DNA of 64,000 bases from MPNP01 sp965116235. Lineage in GTDB: Bacteria; Pseudomonadota; Alphaproteobacteria; Rhodobacterales; Rhodobacteraceae. The translations under genes and the position numbers were made by a program. A model generated the notes under the pieces. That model searched no databases. It was given only the letters and a program-made list of their open reading frames with translations, and was not told where the DNA came from. Positions within the stretch are counted from its first letter, which is position 1. Each line of letters opens with the position of its first letter. This document shows, in pieces, positions 55,088 through 63,448 of the stretch. Location of the stretch: assembly GCA_965116235.1 (NCBI GenBank), contig OZ220496.1:1116001-1180000 (forward strand), read 5' to 3'.

Positions 55088-55111
55088 TCAATATCAGGTT
55101 TGGAGAATGAA

Positions 55112-55345
55112 ATGGCCACAATGACTGTCAGAAACTTGCCGGATGACGTGCATCGCCGCATCAAGTTTGTTGCGGCTCAGCGGGGCCTGAGTGCTGAAGC
55201 CACAGTGCGTGAGCTATTAGATGAAGCGACCCGTCCTGCGGAGAAATTGGGTGATATAGTGACTTCGTTTGCCCGGAAACGTGATGCTAATTTCCCCGAG
55301 ATCGAGCGTATGGACGAAACCCTTGATGCGGCAGACTTCGGGTGA
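55112..55345 (+). CDS. fitA: FitA-like ribbon-helix-helix antitoxin
   Basis: This 77-residue antitoxin starts with the DNA-binding MATMTVRNLPDDVHRRIKFV and continues with the helix pair AAQRGLSAEATVRELLDEAT. A C-terminal toxin-binding tail follows (IERMDETLDAADFG). GGAG lies seven bases before ATG 55112; the earlier in-frame ATG 55082 falls inside the operator and is rejected. The stop overlaps the toxin GTG start by four bases. Confidence 0.92.
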   Translation: MATMTVRNLPDDVHRRIKFVAAQRGLSAEATVRELLDEATRPAEKLGDIVTSFARKRDANFPEIERMDETLDAADFG

Positions 55346-55758
55346 TCATACTGGACACAAACGTTATCTCCGAACCTATGAGGCGCAACCCGGCTCGGAG
55401 CGTGACCGACTGGCTGAACGCGCAGCCGGCTCAAGTTCTATTCACGACATCCATCAATGTCGCCGAACTTCGTTTTGGCATTGAGCGCCTGCCAGACGGG
55501 AAACGGAAATCGGTGCTTTGGACAGTGCTTGATTTCACGCTGGGCAGGCTTTGTGGTACTCGTATCCTTCCCTTTGACCTTTCTGCAGCTGAAGAACTGG
55601 CCCGCATACAGGCGATAATCGAAGCAGGGGGCAACAAGATTGGTGTTGCAGACGGGCAGATCGCGGCCGTTGCAAAGATCAATGGATTCTTTGTTGCAAC
55701 CCGAGATACCACACCCTTCGAGCTCGCGGGAGTAAACGTAATTGACCCTTGGCAATGA
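55342..55758 (+). CDS. fitB: FitB-like PIN-domain toxin
   Basis: This 138-residue PIN nuclease has conserved acidic residues in MIILDTNVISEPMRRNP, NVAELRFGIERLPDGKR, and GVADGQIAAVAKINGFFVAT, then RDTTPFELAGVNVIDPW at the end. These match FitB/VapC toxins acting on RNA. The start codon is GTG 55342. It forms a two-gene operon with FitA and lies about 110 bp before a MITE copy. All catalytic positions are present, so it is probably functional. Confidence 0.93.
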   Translation: MIILDTNVISEPMRRNPARSVTDWLNAQPAQVLFTTSINVAELRFGIERLPDGKRKSVLWTVLDFTLGRLCGTRILPFDLSAAEELARIQAIIEAGGNKIGVADGQIAAVAKINGFFVATRDTTPFELAGVNVIDPWQ

Positions 55759-55864
55759 ATACTCGTATGCATGCAGCTGGAACGGGCTGGAGTGGATCTG
55801 TGCGTAGGATCTGTTCGCGAGGGTGAACCGCAATTCTGAATTGTGACTGGCTAATCAACGAGTA

Positions 55865-55946
55865 GTGTCTCAGTTCGAAATTCGACCTGTCGGGAATCCT
55901 GACCATATGGGATCTTGCCGAGTAAAATGTATTCGAACTGAGACAC
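55865..55946 (+). repeat. MITE copy 1
   Basis: This is an 82-bp element with ends GTGTCTCAGTTCGAA and TTCGAACTGAGACAC (15-bp perfect inverted repeats). The inner part CATATGGGATCTTGCCGAGT recurs in the second copy. It has no coding capacity. It lies between fitB and the exonuclease gene. Confidence 0.8.
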
Positions 55947-56028
55947 TGACTGGCTTTAACGTGGATTGACACATAATACGTCTCTTTGAATACGGTTAGC
56001 CGTTGTCCAGATTGAGAGAGATCATTTC

Positions 56029-56748
56029 ATGGCCAGAAAGCGCAGGACACGTCACGACACATCCGCACATGACTGGGCATCCTTGCTGGACCGCACTGAT
56101 GTCCTGATTCTGGATACAGAGACGACCGGTCTTGACGAGTGGGCTCAGCCCGTGACCGTTGCCGTGATCGACACGACGGGCCGGACACGTTTCAATGAAT
56201 TGGTCATGCCGACATGTCCCATATCAAAAAATGCCTCGGCCATCCATGGTCTGACAAAGCAGAAATTGCGAAAAAAGGGAGCCCGGGGCTGGCCTGCCCA
56301 TGCCAAGCCTTTTGCTCGAGTCATAAAGGAGGCAACGCTTGTTCTGGTCTATAATCTGGCTTATGACCGCCGCGTGATTCGCCAGGCTTATTCGATTCAC
56401 GACCTGCGGTCGCCAACCATAAGGGGGCGATGCATCATGCTTGATTATGCCGCCCATCGCCGTATCCCGGGACGTTATGGCGACTGGAAATGGCATAAGC
56501 TTGATGATGCCTGTCGCCATGAGGGTTTGCCGCCTCAAGGGCAGATTCATGATGCCTTGGCGGATTGTCGGGCGGTTCTTGCTCTCATGCAGAAAGTTTC
56601 GGGTCCGAAGAAGCCGAAGAAAACCCTACGTCAAAAGAAACCCACGGCAAAGACAGAGGTGGCCGAAGGAGAGAATGCAGGATGCGGATGTGCCGTCATT
56701 GTGTTTGTACTTCTGATTGTTGGCGGAGTGATTTGGTGGATAGCATGA
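56029..56748 (+). CDS. DnaQ-like 3'-5' exonuclease with C-terminal membrane helix
   Basis: This 239-residue protein has a DEDDh exonuclease domain: VLILDTETTGLDEWAQPVTV (motif I), VYNLAYDRRVIRQAYSI (motif II), and QIHDALADCRAVLALM (motif III His and Asp). A Lys-rich linker follows. The protein ends with CGCAVIVFVLLIVGGVIWW, one membrane helix. A membrane-tethered DnaQ-like nuclease is unusual, as most are soluble. It might act on incoming or extracellular-derived nucleic acid, but that is inference. The start is ATG 56029. It has no operon partner and MITE copies lie on both sides. Confidence 0.85.
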   Translation: MARKRRTRHDTSAHDWASLLDRTDVLILDTETTGLDEWAQPVTVAVIDTTGRTRFNELVMPTCPISKNASAIHGLTKQKLRKKGARGWPAHAKPFARVIKEATLVLVYNLAYDRRVIRQAYSIHDLRSPTIRGRCIMLDYAAHRRIPGRYGDWKWHKLDDACRHEGLPPQGQIHDALADCRAVLALMQKVSGPKKPKKTLRQKKPTAKTEVAEGENAGCGCAVIVFVLLIVGGVIWWIA

Positions 56749-57060
56749 TTTATAAGGAGGTTGTATGCATCGATATGCGTTACGTTTTCCAGTGTGTCCT
56801 GATCCAGGCGAACGCCCCGAAGGTGGATTGGAGTGACGCTGCAATCAGTCAGTGAATACCCTCGGGTTCCCACTGGTGGACTTGATCCCGAACCGACCGC
56901 GAATATAGGCGAATGGTCTGTCAAACCTGTGTCCATCACGGTCTGTGTGGCTCTGGTTATGGTTTCGGTGATGCGGGCCGCGCAGCGGCCAATCTCTCGT
57001 TCAGGCGAGACGACGAGAAGGTAGCGAGGCAGATTCCGGATGGCATCAATCTTTACGGCA
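56749..57060. other. Intergenic with doubtful minus-strand frame
   Basis: This is about 310 bp. A minus-strand frame (56631-57119) reads fairly well in the middle (YLLVVSPEREIGRCAARI) but overlaps the exonuclease gene and runs out of MITE copy 2, so it is not called. It is possibly the end of a decayed gene. Confidence 0.35.
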
Positions 57061-57129
57061 GTGCCCCAGCTTAAATACACTTTACTCGGCAAGACTGCAT
57101 ATGATCGGTCGAATTTCAAACTGTGACAC
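57061..57129 (-). repeat. MITE copy 2
   Basis: This 69-bp relative of copy 1 is in opposite orientation. The minus strand reads GTGTCACAGTTTGAAATTCG, then ACC, CATATG, CTTGCCGAGTAAAGTGTATT and a diverged end GGGGCAC. It lacks about 13 bp of the centre of copy 1. Its inverted ends are less well kept, so it is the older copy. Confidence 0.75.
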
Positions 57130-57278
57130 TACCGATCGACACGGCACTGCCTGCGAACTGCGATACGTCAACTACAAAGACTTGAAGCGTATACTTTTTG
57201 ACCGATCAAGAGCGGCATCGTGAATGCAGACAGTTGGAAAAATAGGTCTTGGCATCATGGAGATAACGGGCCGCGCGC

Positions 57279-58109
57279 ATGAACACTGTCCAAGTCCCAC
57301 CAATCAAAATTCAGGGCATCAAGACAAAGTCGATTCCATTCATCCGAAATGGTGTCGATTGGAAAGGGGCTGGCCGCTGGATAGAGCCATTCATCGGTTC
57401 GGCAGTTGTGCTTTTCAACATAAAGCCAGAAGGAGCTTTGCTCGGTGATTCTAATCCTCACCTAATTCGTTTTTACAAAGGTATACAGCAAGGGGTCGTC
57501 ACCAGTTCGACAGTTCGCACTTTTCTTGAACGAGAAGGTGTGTACCTTCTACGCGATGGGCAGGATCATTATTATCGAGTACGGGAACGCTTCAATGAGA
57601 GGCATGACCCACACGACTTTCTGTTCTTGAATCGTGCTTGCTTCAACGGCTTGATGCGATTCAACAGGAAGGGCCATTTCAATACTCCATTCTGCAAGAA
57701 GCCGGAACGTTTCCGTCCAGCCTATGTCACGAAAATTTGCAATCAAGTTCAGCAAGCCGCGGACAACATGTCAGACAAGTCATGGGAGTTTGTTTGCGCC
57801 GATTGGTCTGATATTCTAAGCAAAGCGGGCGAAGATGATTTCGTTTACTGCGATCCGCCGTATGCCGGTCGCTTTACCGACTACTTCAATTCTTGGACCG
57901 ACGATGACACATCACGGTTAGAAAATAGCCTTAAGACTTTGCCATGCCGGTTCCTTTATTCAATGTGGTCGGAAAATAGGTATCGGAAGAATGATCGCCT
58001 GTACAGATCATTTTCCGGATATGAAATCAGGACATTTTCCCATTTCTACCATTTGGGTGCGACTGAGGGTTTGAGGAACGGTATGACAGAGGCCTTGGTC
58101 GTTGGATGA
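57279..58109 (+). CDS. dam: Dam-family DNA adenine-N6 methyltransferase
   Basis: This 276-residue D12-class methylase probably modifies GATC. It has the N-terminal IKTKSIPFIRN-like block, the AdoMet-binding WIEPFIGSAVVLFNIKPEGA, target-recognition residues around FLFLNRACFNGLMRFNRKGH, and the catalytic VYCDPPYAGRFTDYFNSW (DPPY). Members serve either as orphan regulators or as partners of restriction enzymes. Its neighbours are TA modules, MITEs and a short coupled ORF, not replication genes, so a restriction-modification origin or an orphan phage-type methylase is more likely than a housekeeping Dam. The ATG at 57279 lies 30 bp after a GGAG-type sequence. Confidence 0.92.
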   Translation: MNTVQVPPIKIQGIKTKSIPFIRNGVDWKGAGRWIEPFIGSAVVLFNIKPEGALLGDSNPHLIRFYKGIQQGVVTSSTVRTFLEREGVYLLRDGQDHYYRVRERFNERHDPHDFLFLNRACFNGLMRFNRKGHFNTPFCKKPERFRPAYVTKICNQVQQAADNMSDKSWEFVCADWSDILSKAGEDDFVYCDPPYAGRFTDYFNSWTDDDTSRLENSLKTLPCRFLYSMWSENRYRKNDRLYRSFSGYEIRTFSHFYHLGATEGLRNGMTEALVVG

Positions 58110-58327
58110 AGACCTTCATTCCAATCGCGCTTGAGTCAGTTCTTAGCGGCAATTCTCCATGCGGCGTCATTGACCAAATCAGGCAACATCATGAAAATCG
58201 CCGAGAAAGTCACTCGGGTGCTCCCAGGTCGTTGTCCGCATCCAAAGTCGGCATCCAAAATTCATTTGACATGCCTAAAACGAAATCTGCTAAATCCGTA
58301 AAAGTCTTCTTTCGCTCCGTATTTTGA
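58106..58327 (+). CDS. Short ORF coupled to dam, possible restriction-enzyme remnant
   Basis: This 73-residue frame overlaps the dam stop by four bases (ATGA), the arrangement expected for a coupled partner such as a GATC endonuclease. It reads MKTFIPIALESVLSGNSPCG and then VIDQIRQHHENRRE; the rest is not recognisable. It is too short to be an active endonuclease. Either a truncated gene or a chance frame. Confidence 0.35.
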   Translation: MKTFIPIALESVLSGNSPCGVIDQIRQHHENRRESHSGAPRSLSASKVGIQNSFDMPKTKSAKSVKVFFRSVF

Positions 58328-58454
58328 AACAAGAGGCAAAAGTGGGTGCCAAGGGAGAGTTCACTATTTGACGGATCTCCGAAATTTTGCCCGACCCTTG
58401 CTTTCATGGTAAACTGTCGGCGCGTTTGTCGCACACTCAACAAGGAATTCCTGT

Positions 58455-58847
58455 ATGTCCAGCCACTACGATGACCAGAATGTGTTTGCCAAAATCCTGC
58501 GCGGTGAACTTCCGTGCAAAAAAGTATACGAAACTGAGCACAGTTTGGCGTTTGAAGACATTTCCCAATTGACCAGGCATCATGTTCTGATCATTCCCAA
58601 AGGGGCCTATGTGTGCTTTGATGACTTTGCTGCCAGCGCTACCCCGGATGAGATCGTTGATTACACCAAGGCCATTGGCGAGGTCAGCAGGATGCTAGGG
58701 GTGACACCGGATGCGGGTGGCCAAGGGTACCGGCTGATATCGAATACGGGCAAGGATGCCAGCCAGATGGTCGACCATCTGCATGTCCACATCCTGGCCG
58801 GCGAACCGTTGGGTCGGATGCTGAGCAAGCAAACCCGGGACCAGTAG
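58455..58847 (+). CDS. HIT-family nucleotide hydrolase (HinT-like)
   Basis: This 130-residue protein has the histidine-triad motif SQMVDHLHVHILAGEPLG. Upstream are the family landmarks NVFAKILRGELPCKKVYETE and HHVLIIPKGAYVCFDDF. HIT proteins hydrolyse nucleoside phosphoramidates such as AMP-lysine. The length is normal and all three triad histidines are present. The ATG at 58455 is preceded by GGAATTCC and not by a strong site. It lies before the zinc-finger protein and polA on the same strand, with gaps of 62 and 23 bp, perhaps one transcription unit. Confidence 0.95.
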   Translation: MSSHYDDQNVFAKILRGELPCKKVYETEHSLAFEDISQLTRHHVLIIPKGAYVCFDDFAASATPDEIVDYTKAIGEVSRMLGVTPDAGGQGYRLISNTGKDASQMVDHLHVHILAGEPLGRMLSKQTRDQ

Positions 58848-58909
58848 GCTTGAATGACAAGCAGGCATTGAATTGAACACCGGAACATCGTTGAACAGTT
58901 GGATTGACC

Positions 58910-59101
58910 ATGAACACTGACGCACCCGAAGTTGAAATTGTTACGACAACCCGTGTTTCCTGTGAAGGGCAGGGGGGAGCTCTGGGGCACCCCCTCGTGT
59001 GGTATCACATTGACGAAGACAAGGGATGGGTTGAATGCGGCTATTGCGACAAGCGGTTCATTTTGGCAGGTTCGGCGGCGGATCAGTCTGACACGGATTA
59101 G
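58910..59101 (+). CDS. CHCC-type zinc-finger protein
   Basis: This 63-residue mini-protein has the zf-CHCC pattern. Ligands are Cys in TTRVSCEGQGGALGHPLV, His in the same block, and the Cys pair in GWVECGYCDKRFILAG. This family is widespread in alphaproteobacteria and is related to the respiratory complex I subunit NDUFS6. ATG 58910 is used; a TTG two codons earlier is possible. It is encoded just before polA. Confidence 0.93.
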   Translation: MNTDAPEVEIVTTTRVSCEGQGGALGHPLVWYHIDEDKGWVECGYCDKRFILAGSAADQSDTD

Positions 59102-59124
59102 GCAAGGACAGAAAGCGGGTTTGC

Positions 59125-61941
59125 GTGGGTTCATTTGGCAAGGGAGACCATCTCCTTCTCGTTGACGGTTCCGGGTACATATTTCGGGCGTATTTCAGCT
59201 CCCTGAATGTCGGTTCGGACGGCTTTCGCTTTCGGAGCGACGGCACCCCGGTCGGGGCACTCCACATCTTCTGCCAGATGGTGATCACGGACGTTCTCAT
59301 GAGCACCCGAAAGCCCTCGCACATCGCCGTCGTCTTTGACTATTCAGCTCGATCTTACCGGACAGAAATTTATCCGGCCTACAAGGCCAATCGACCCCCT
59401 CCGCCCGAAGATCTGATTCCCCAGTTTGCCAGTATCCGGGAAGCCACCAAGGCTTTCAACATCGCGTGCCTCGAACTTGAGGGATATGAAGCGGATGACA
59501 TCATCGCAACTCTTGCTGTACGAGCTCAGAAGGCTGGCGGTGAAGTTACGATCATCTCATCAGACAAGGATCTGATGCAGCTTGTCGGGGACGGCATCAC
59601 CATGTACGACACCAGGAAAAAAGAGGTGATCGGCCGGGAGCAGGTTCAGCGGAAGTTCAATGTCTCTCCCGAGCAGGTGGTCGATGTCCAAACCTTGATG
59701 GGGGACAGTACCGACAACATTCCCGGGGTTCCCAGCGTCGGGCCCAAAACGGCGGCCAATCTGATCAACGAGTTCGGCAGTCTGGACAACCTCATTGATC
59801 GCCTTGATGAAATCAAACGCCCCAAGCTCAGGGATGCAATCAAGGACAACGTTGACCTCTTGCCCGTATTTCGGCAGCTGGTCGAGTTGCATAGAGATGT
59901 TCCCCTGTCGTTCACGCTTGACGACTTGCTGATCGAAGACCCCGAACCCCAGCCACTGTTCGAGTTCTTAATGGAGCAGGAATTCCGAGCCTTGGTTCGC
60001 CGCGCGGCGGAGTATCTCAACGTTGATCCACCAGCCCAAGTCCTGAAGGATGCAGGAATCAAGTCCCGTGGTGGAGGAGTTGGTGCCGAAAGCCTGCCGT
60101 TCAAGCCCGAGGAATACGGGTGCCTGGCAACACCAGACAGTATCCGGGCACTCAAGGAAAAAATCTATGAAAGAGGGCGAGTGGCCCTGGCTCTTGAAGT
60201 CGATGATGATGATGAATCACGAGCCGAACTTGTTGGTATCGGGTTTGCCGTAAGCCCTCAGGATGCGTGCTACCTGCCGATGACAAATAGTCCCCTGATG
60301 GATGAGCTGTTTGGCCAAGGGCATGACAATCCTCAACAGGTCCGTTCAACCGAGGCCATGGAAATCCTCAAGCCCATGTTTGAGGACCCGTCCATACTCA
60401 AGATCGGGCAGAATATAAAGCTCTTGGCCAAGGTCTTGCTTCGGACGGGAATTGAGCTTCATTCCATCGATGACATTCAGCTCATGACGTTTGTAATTGG
60501 CGAAGGCAATCACAAGTTCGAGTTGAACAGGCTGGCCGAAGAGCAGCTCGGCTTCAAGCCCCTTGATCGCAAGGACGTCCTCAAGGATGGTGATGGCAAG
60601 AAGATTGCCGTCACGCAACTTCCCGTTTCACAGGCAACCGCTCTCGCCGCAACCAATGCCGACATTATCTTGAGGCTGTGGCTGCTGTCTTTGCCCCAAC
60701 TTAGCCGGAAGCAGGTCACAAGGGTTTATGACACCCTCGAAAAGCCCCTGATTTCCGTGCTGGCGAAAGCTGAAGATCGGGGCATTCTCGTGGATCCAGG
60801 GTTTCTGCAGCGTCTGTCATCCGAGTTTGGGCAGGAACTGCAGAGTCTGGAGGGACAGATATATGAAGAGGCTGGAGAAAAATTTAACATTGCCAGCCCG
60901 AAGCAGCTTGGGGTCATCCTGTTCGAGAAAAACGAATTGCCGGTGGGAAAGGCCAAGACACCCCGCGGGTACAAGACCAGTGTCGACATACTGGAAGAGC
61001 TGGCTGAAAATTACAAATTGCCACAACTGATTCTGGATTGGCGACACCTGGCCAAGCTCAAGTCGACCTACACGGACTCTCTGCAGAAAAACATACATCC
61101 CGAAACGGGTCGGGTTCACACGACCTATCGCCTTGATGGTGCCAATACGGGCCGTCTGGCTTCAATCAATCCGAATTTGCAGAACATCCCCATACGCACT
61201 TCCATAGGAAGGCGCATTCGAGAAGCGTTTGTGGCCAAGGACGGGCATATGCTGGTATCACTTGACTACAGCCAGATTGAACTCAGAATACTGGCATACA
61301 TGGCCAATGTGAAAGGCATGCGGCAGGCGTTCAAGGACAATCTGGACATCCATCTGGCCACGGCAAGCGAAATGTTCTCGGTACCTTTGGACGAAGTTGG
61401 TTCCGACTTGCGGCGTAAGGCCAAAGCCATCAATTTTGGCATCATTTATGGCATATCGGCCTTTGGGCTGGCCCGCAATCTCCAAATCGAAAGGAGTGAA
61501 GCCAGTCAGTTCATCAAGGGATATTTCGAGCGCTACCCGGAAATCCGCCAATACATGAACGATATTGTCGAGGGTGCCAAGGCCAAAAAGCATGTCAAGA
61601 CGCTGTTCGGTCGCAAAATTGGAACGCCAAAGATCGACAGCAAGGGGCCGCTTGAGGCATTTGCCCGAAGGGCCGCCATCAATGCTCCCATTCAGGGTTC
61701 GGCTGCCGATGTGATCAGACGGGCGATGGTCAGAGTTCCTGAAGCCATAGCGAAACTCCCGGCTGACCTGTTGTTGCAAATTCATGACGAGTTGCTGTTC
61801 GAGGTCAGAGAGGACGCCGTTCCAGACCTGATCGCTGCCGCCACAAAAGTCATGGAAGGTGCCGACCGGCCGGCAGTGGAGATTCAACCGCGGCTTGTCG
61901 TCGATTCAGGGGTTGGCAAAAACTGGTCCGAAGCCCACTGA
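59125..61941 (+). CDS. polA: DNA polymerase I, proofreading site degenerate
   Basis: This is a 938-residue Pol I from GTG 59125. The N-terminal 5'-3' nuclease is complete (LLVDGSGYIFRAYFS, ELEGYEADDIIATLAV, GDSTDNIPGVPSVGPKTAAN). The C-terminal polymerase has motif A VSLDYSQIELRILAY, motif B RRKAKAINFGIIYGISAFGL and motif C LLLQIHDELLFEV. In the central 3'-5' exonuclease domain the metal ligands are gone: the DTET-type site reads LEVDDDD, the NxKYD site reads NIKLLAK and the AxxDAD site reads ATNAD. The enzyme should fill gaps and remove primers but not proofread. It acts in Okazaki maturation and repair. Confidence 0.96.
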   Translation: MGSFGKGDHLLLVDGSGYIFRAYFSSLNVGSDGFRFRSDGTPVGALHIFCQMVITDVLMSTRKPSHIAVVFDYSARSYRTEIYPAYKANRPPPPEDLIPQFASIREATKAFNIACLELEGYEADDIIATLAVRAQKAGGEVTIISSDKDLMQLVGDGITMYDTRKKEVIGREQVQRKFNVSPEQVVDVQTLMGDSTDNIPGVPSVGPKTAANLINEFGSLDNLIDRLDEIKRPKLRDAIKDNVDLLPVFRQLVELHRDVPLSFTLDDLLIEDPEPQPLFEFLMEQEFRALVRRAAEYLNVDPPAQVLKDAGIKSRGGGVGAESLPFKPEEYGCLATPDSIRALKEKIYERGRVALALEVDDDDESRAELVGIGFAVSPQDACYLPMTNSPLMDELFGQGHDNPQQVRSTEAMEILKPMFEDPSILKIGQNIKLLAKVLLRTGIELHSIDDIQLMTFVIGEGNHKFELNRLAEEQLGFKPLDRKDVLKDGDGKKIAVTQLPVSQATALAATNADIILRLWLLSLPQLSRKQVTRVYDTLEKPLISVLAKAEDRGILVDPGFLQRLSSEFGQELQSLEGQIYEEAGEKFNIASPKQLGVILFEKNELPVGKAKTPRGYKTSVDILEELAENYKLPQLILDWRHLAKLKSTYTDSLQKNIHPETGRVHTTYRLDGANTGRLASINPNLQNIPIRTSIGRRIREAFVAKDGHMLVSLDYSQIELRILAYMANVKGMRQAFKDNLDIHLATASEMFSVPLDEVGSDLRRKAKAINFGIIYGISAFGLARNLQIERSEASQFIKGYFERYPEIRQYMNDIVEGAKAKKHVKTLFGRKIGTPKIDSKGPLEAFARRAAINAPIQGSAADVIRRAMVRVPEAIAKLPADLLLQIHDELLFEVREDAVPDLIAAATKVMEGADRPAVEIQPRLVVDSGVGKNWSEAH

Positions 61942-61959
61942 GCCGGCTTGGTGATCGGG

Positions 61960-62553
61960 CTAGACGTCCATTTCGGCCGATGGGATGAACGGAAAGAACA
62001 TCCCTGACGACCACATTCCGAACCACTGTTCCCCGTTATGCGGCTCGTTGGTGCAGATTTCGACCAGGCGAAAGAAGCTCTTGCGGTCAATCAGAGCCTC
62101 AAAGTTTGAGCGAACAAGAATGTAAGGCGAAACTTCTCCCGTTTCTGGGTCACGCTCAACCCTGACCGGGTTGTCAGGACCTGCTACAGCCTCGTCTTCT
62201 ACGTTGGTGATAAATGTAACCCTCTGGTCCTTACCGGGATCGATGACTTCGAAGTCGAGGGCAATAAACGGAACATCGTCCACCTGAATGCCGACTTTTT
62301 CGACCGGAGTTACAAGGAAGTAATCGTTCTCGTCCCTACGCAGAATCGTTGAGAAGAGCTTGACCAACGGCTTGCGCCCAATCGGTGTCTTGAGGTAGTA
62401 CCAGGTTCCGTCTCGGGCAATGCGCATATCCAGATCGCCACAGAACGGCGGGTTCCAGAGATGGACCGGCGGTAGTCCTTTTTTCGTCGCCTTCTTTGCT
62501 GCGGCTGCTATGTTGTCGGCCTTGCCGATGTCGGTTATTGTCTGGTTGTTCAT
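61960..62553 (-). CDS. DUF1285 protein
   Basis: This 197-residue conserved protein has VHLWNPPFCGDLDMRIARDG, WYYLKTPIGRKPLVKLFSTI and LRRDENDYFLVTPVEKVGIQ, the recognised DUF1285 blocks, and SNFEALIDRKSFFRLVE near the end. Proteins of this family are common in proteobacteria; their function is not established. ATG 62553 (MNNQTITDIG) is chosen; the longer start at 62586 reads through an A+T-rich leader. It is convergent with polA, 18 bp between stops. Confidence 0.92.
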   Translation of the reverse strand: MNNQTITDIGKADNIAAAAKKATKKGLPPVHLWNPPFCGDLDMRIARDGTWYYLKTPIGRKPLVKLFSTILRRDENDYFLVTPVEKVGIQVDDVPFIALDFEVIDPGKDQRVTFITNVEDEAVAGPDNPVRVERDPETGEVSPYILVRSNFEALIDRKSFFRLVEICTNEPHNGEQWFGMWSSGMFFPFIPSAEMDV

Positions 62554-63060
62554 AACACTGATAATGTATCCAGCACTTTCAAACAAAGTAACATTTGTAG
62601 TGGTTTATCCCAAGAAAATATGGATTATAAGATAAGTTGACACCGGAACTTTCGACTACAGTCTTTAGCTTAGTGGTCGCTCGTCTGCACCAAGACTTTG
62701 TAGTAACGATACATTGGACTTGACCATCCTACGGGATAGATTTTCATCGTAAAGCAAGGCAAGTGAGCCAAAGTTTTTGAACCACACAAGCAGTTCTTGT
62801 GTTGAGAAATGCTCTCACAGGGTAAAAACCATTTTATCAGGTCACCTTAACGAAGTCTCAGGAAAAAATAATCAACGGACTTGACTTCGGGAATTATATC
62901 TATTAGTGCCATTTTCCCATTGACACCCATATTTGGTTGCTTCCAGCCAGCTATCGGACGTCAAAGGCCGGCATGAGAAGCATGTCCGGAGGCCAGCCGG
63001 ACAAGAGCCGACAGGCGTTCTTCAATCCAGTGTCGTTCGAAACAGAGGACAAGAAATGAT
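62554..63060. other. Intergenic, A+T-rich, nothing recognised
   Basis: This is about 500 bp between DUF1285 and the IS3 remnant. Only short frames occur. The DUF1285 promoter should be in the left part. Confidence 0.4.
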
Positions 63061-63300
63061 GCCTAAGAGAAGGATGGCACTATTGGATATAATTCCCAAA
63101 CTTTTCATCCTGCGCGGTGAACTGGCGTTCACACGTTCCGACAATGGCCCTGAGATGGTTGTGCAGACTTTTGGAGACCGGATTGATGCCGCTGGCACTA
63201 GGATCAGGCACATTGCACGGGAAAACAGGCATTGCCAAAGCTTCAAAACGGCAACAGTCATTTGGGTACCAAAAAGTGCCGTACCCCTGGAAGCAAAAGT
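63061..63300 (+). pseudogene. IS3-family transposase C-terminal remnant
   Basis: One frame reads LFILRGELAFTRSDNGPEMV then VQTFGDRIDAAGTRIRHIAR and ENRHCQSFK. This corresponds to the second catalytic Asp block (SDNGPE) and the degenerate third block of an IS3/IS51-group transposase, where Glu of ENGYxESFN is Gln. The rest of the element is absent or unrecognisable. Confidence 0.7.
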
Positions 63301-63448
63301 GACAATTTTTTTGATTGAGCTCCTTGTGTTATCGCTGAGGGGCCCGGTTAGCAATATCGAGGCTGGGCGAGTATCTGCCACGCTCTTAACGCCATTATGT
63401 CATACTGCCAAAGGGTAGCTGATCTGCTGATGCTGGCCGTGCTGTTGG

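Noticed and set aside
56631..57119. 162-codon minus-strand frame between the exonuclease and dam
   Set aside because: Begins inside a MITE copy and overlaps the exonuclease gene; a central plausible stretch is not enough to call it.
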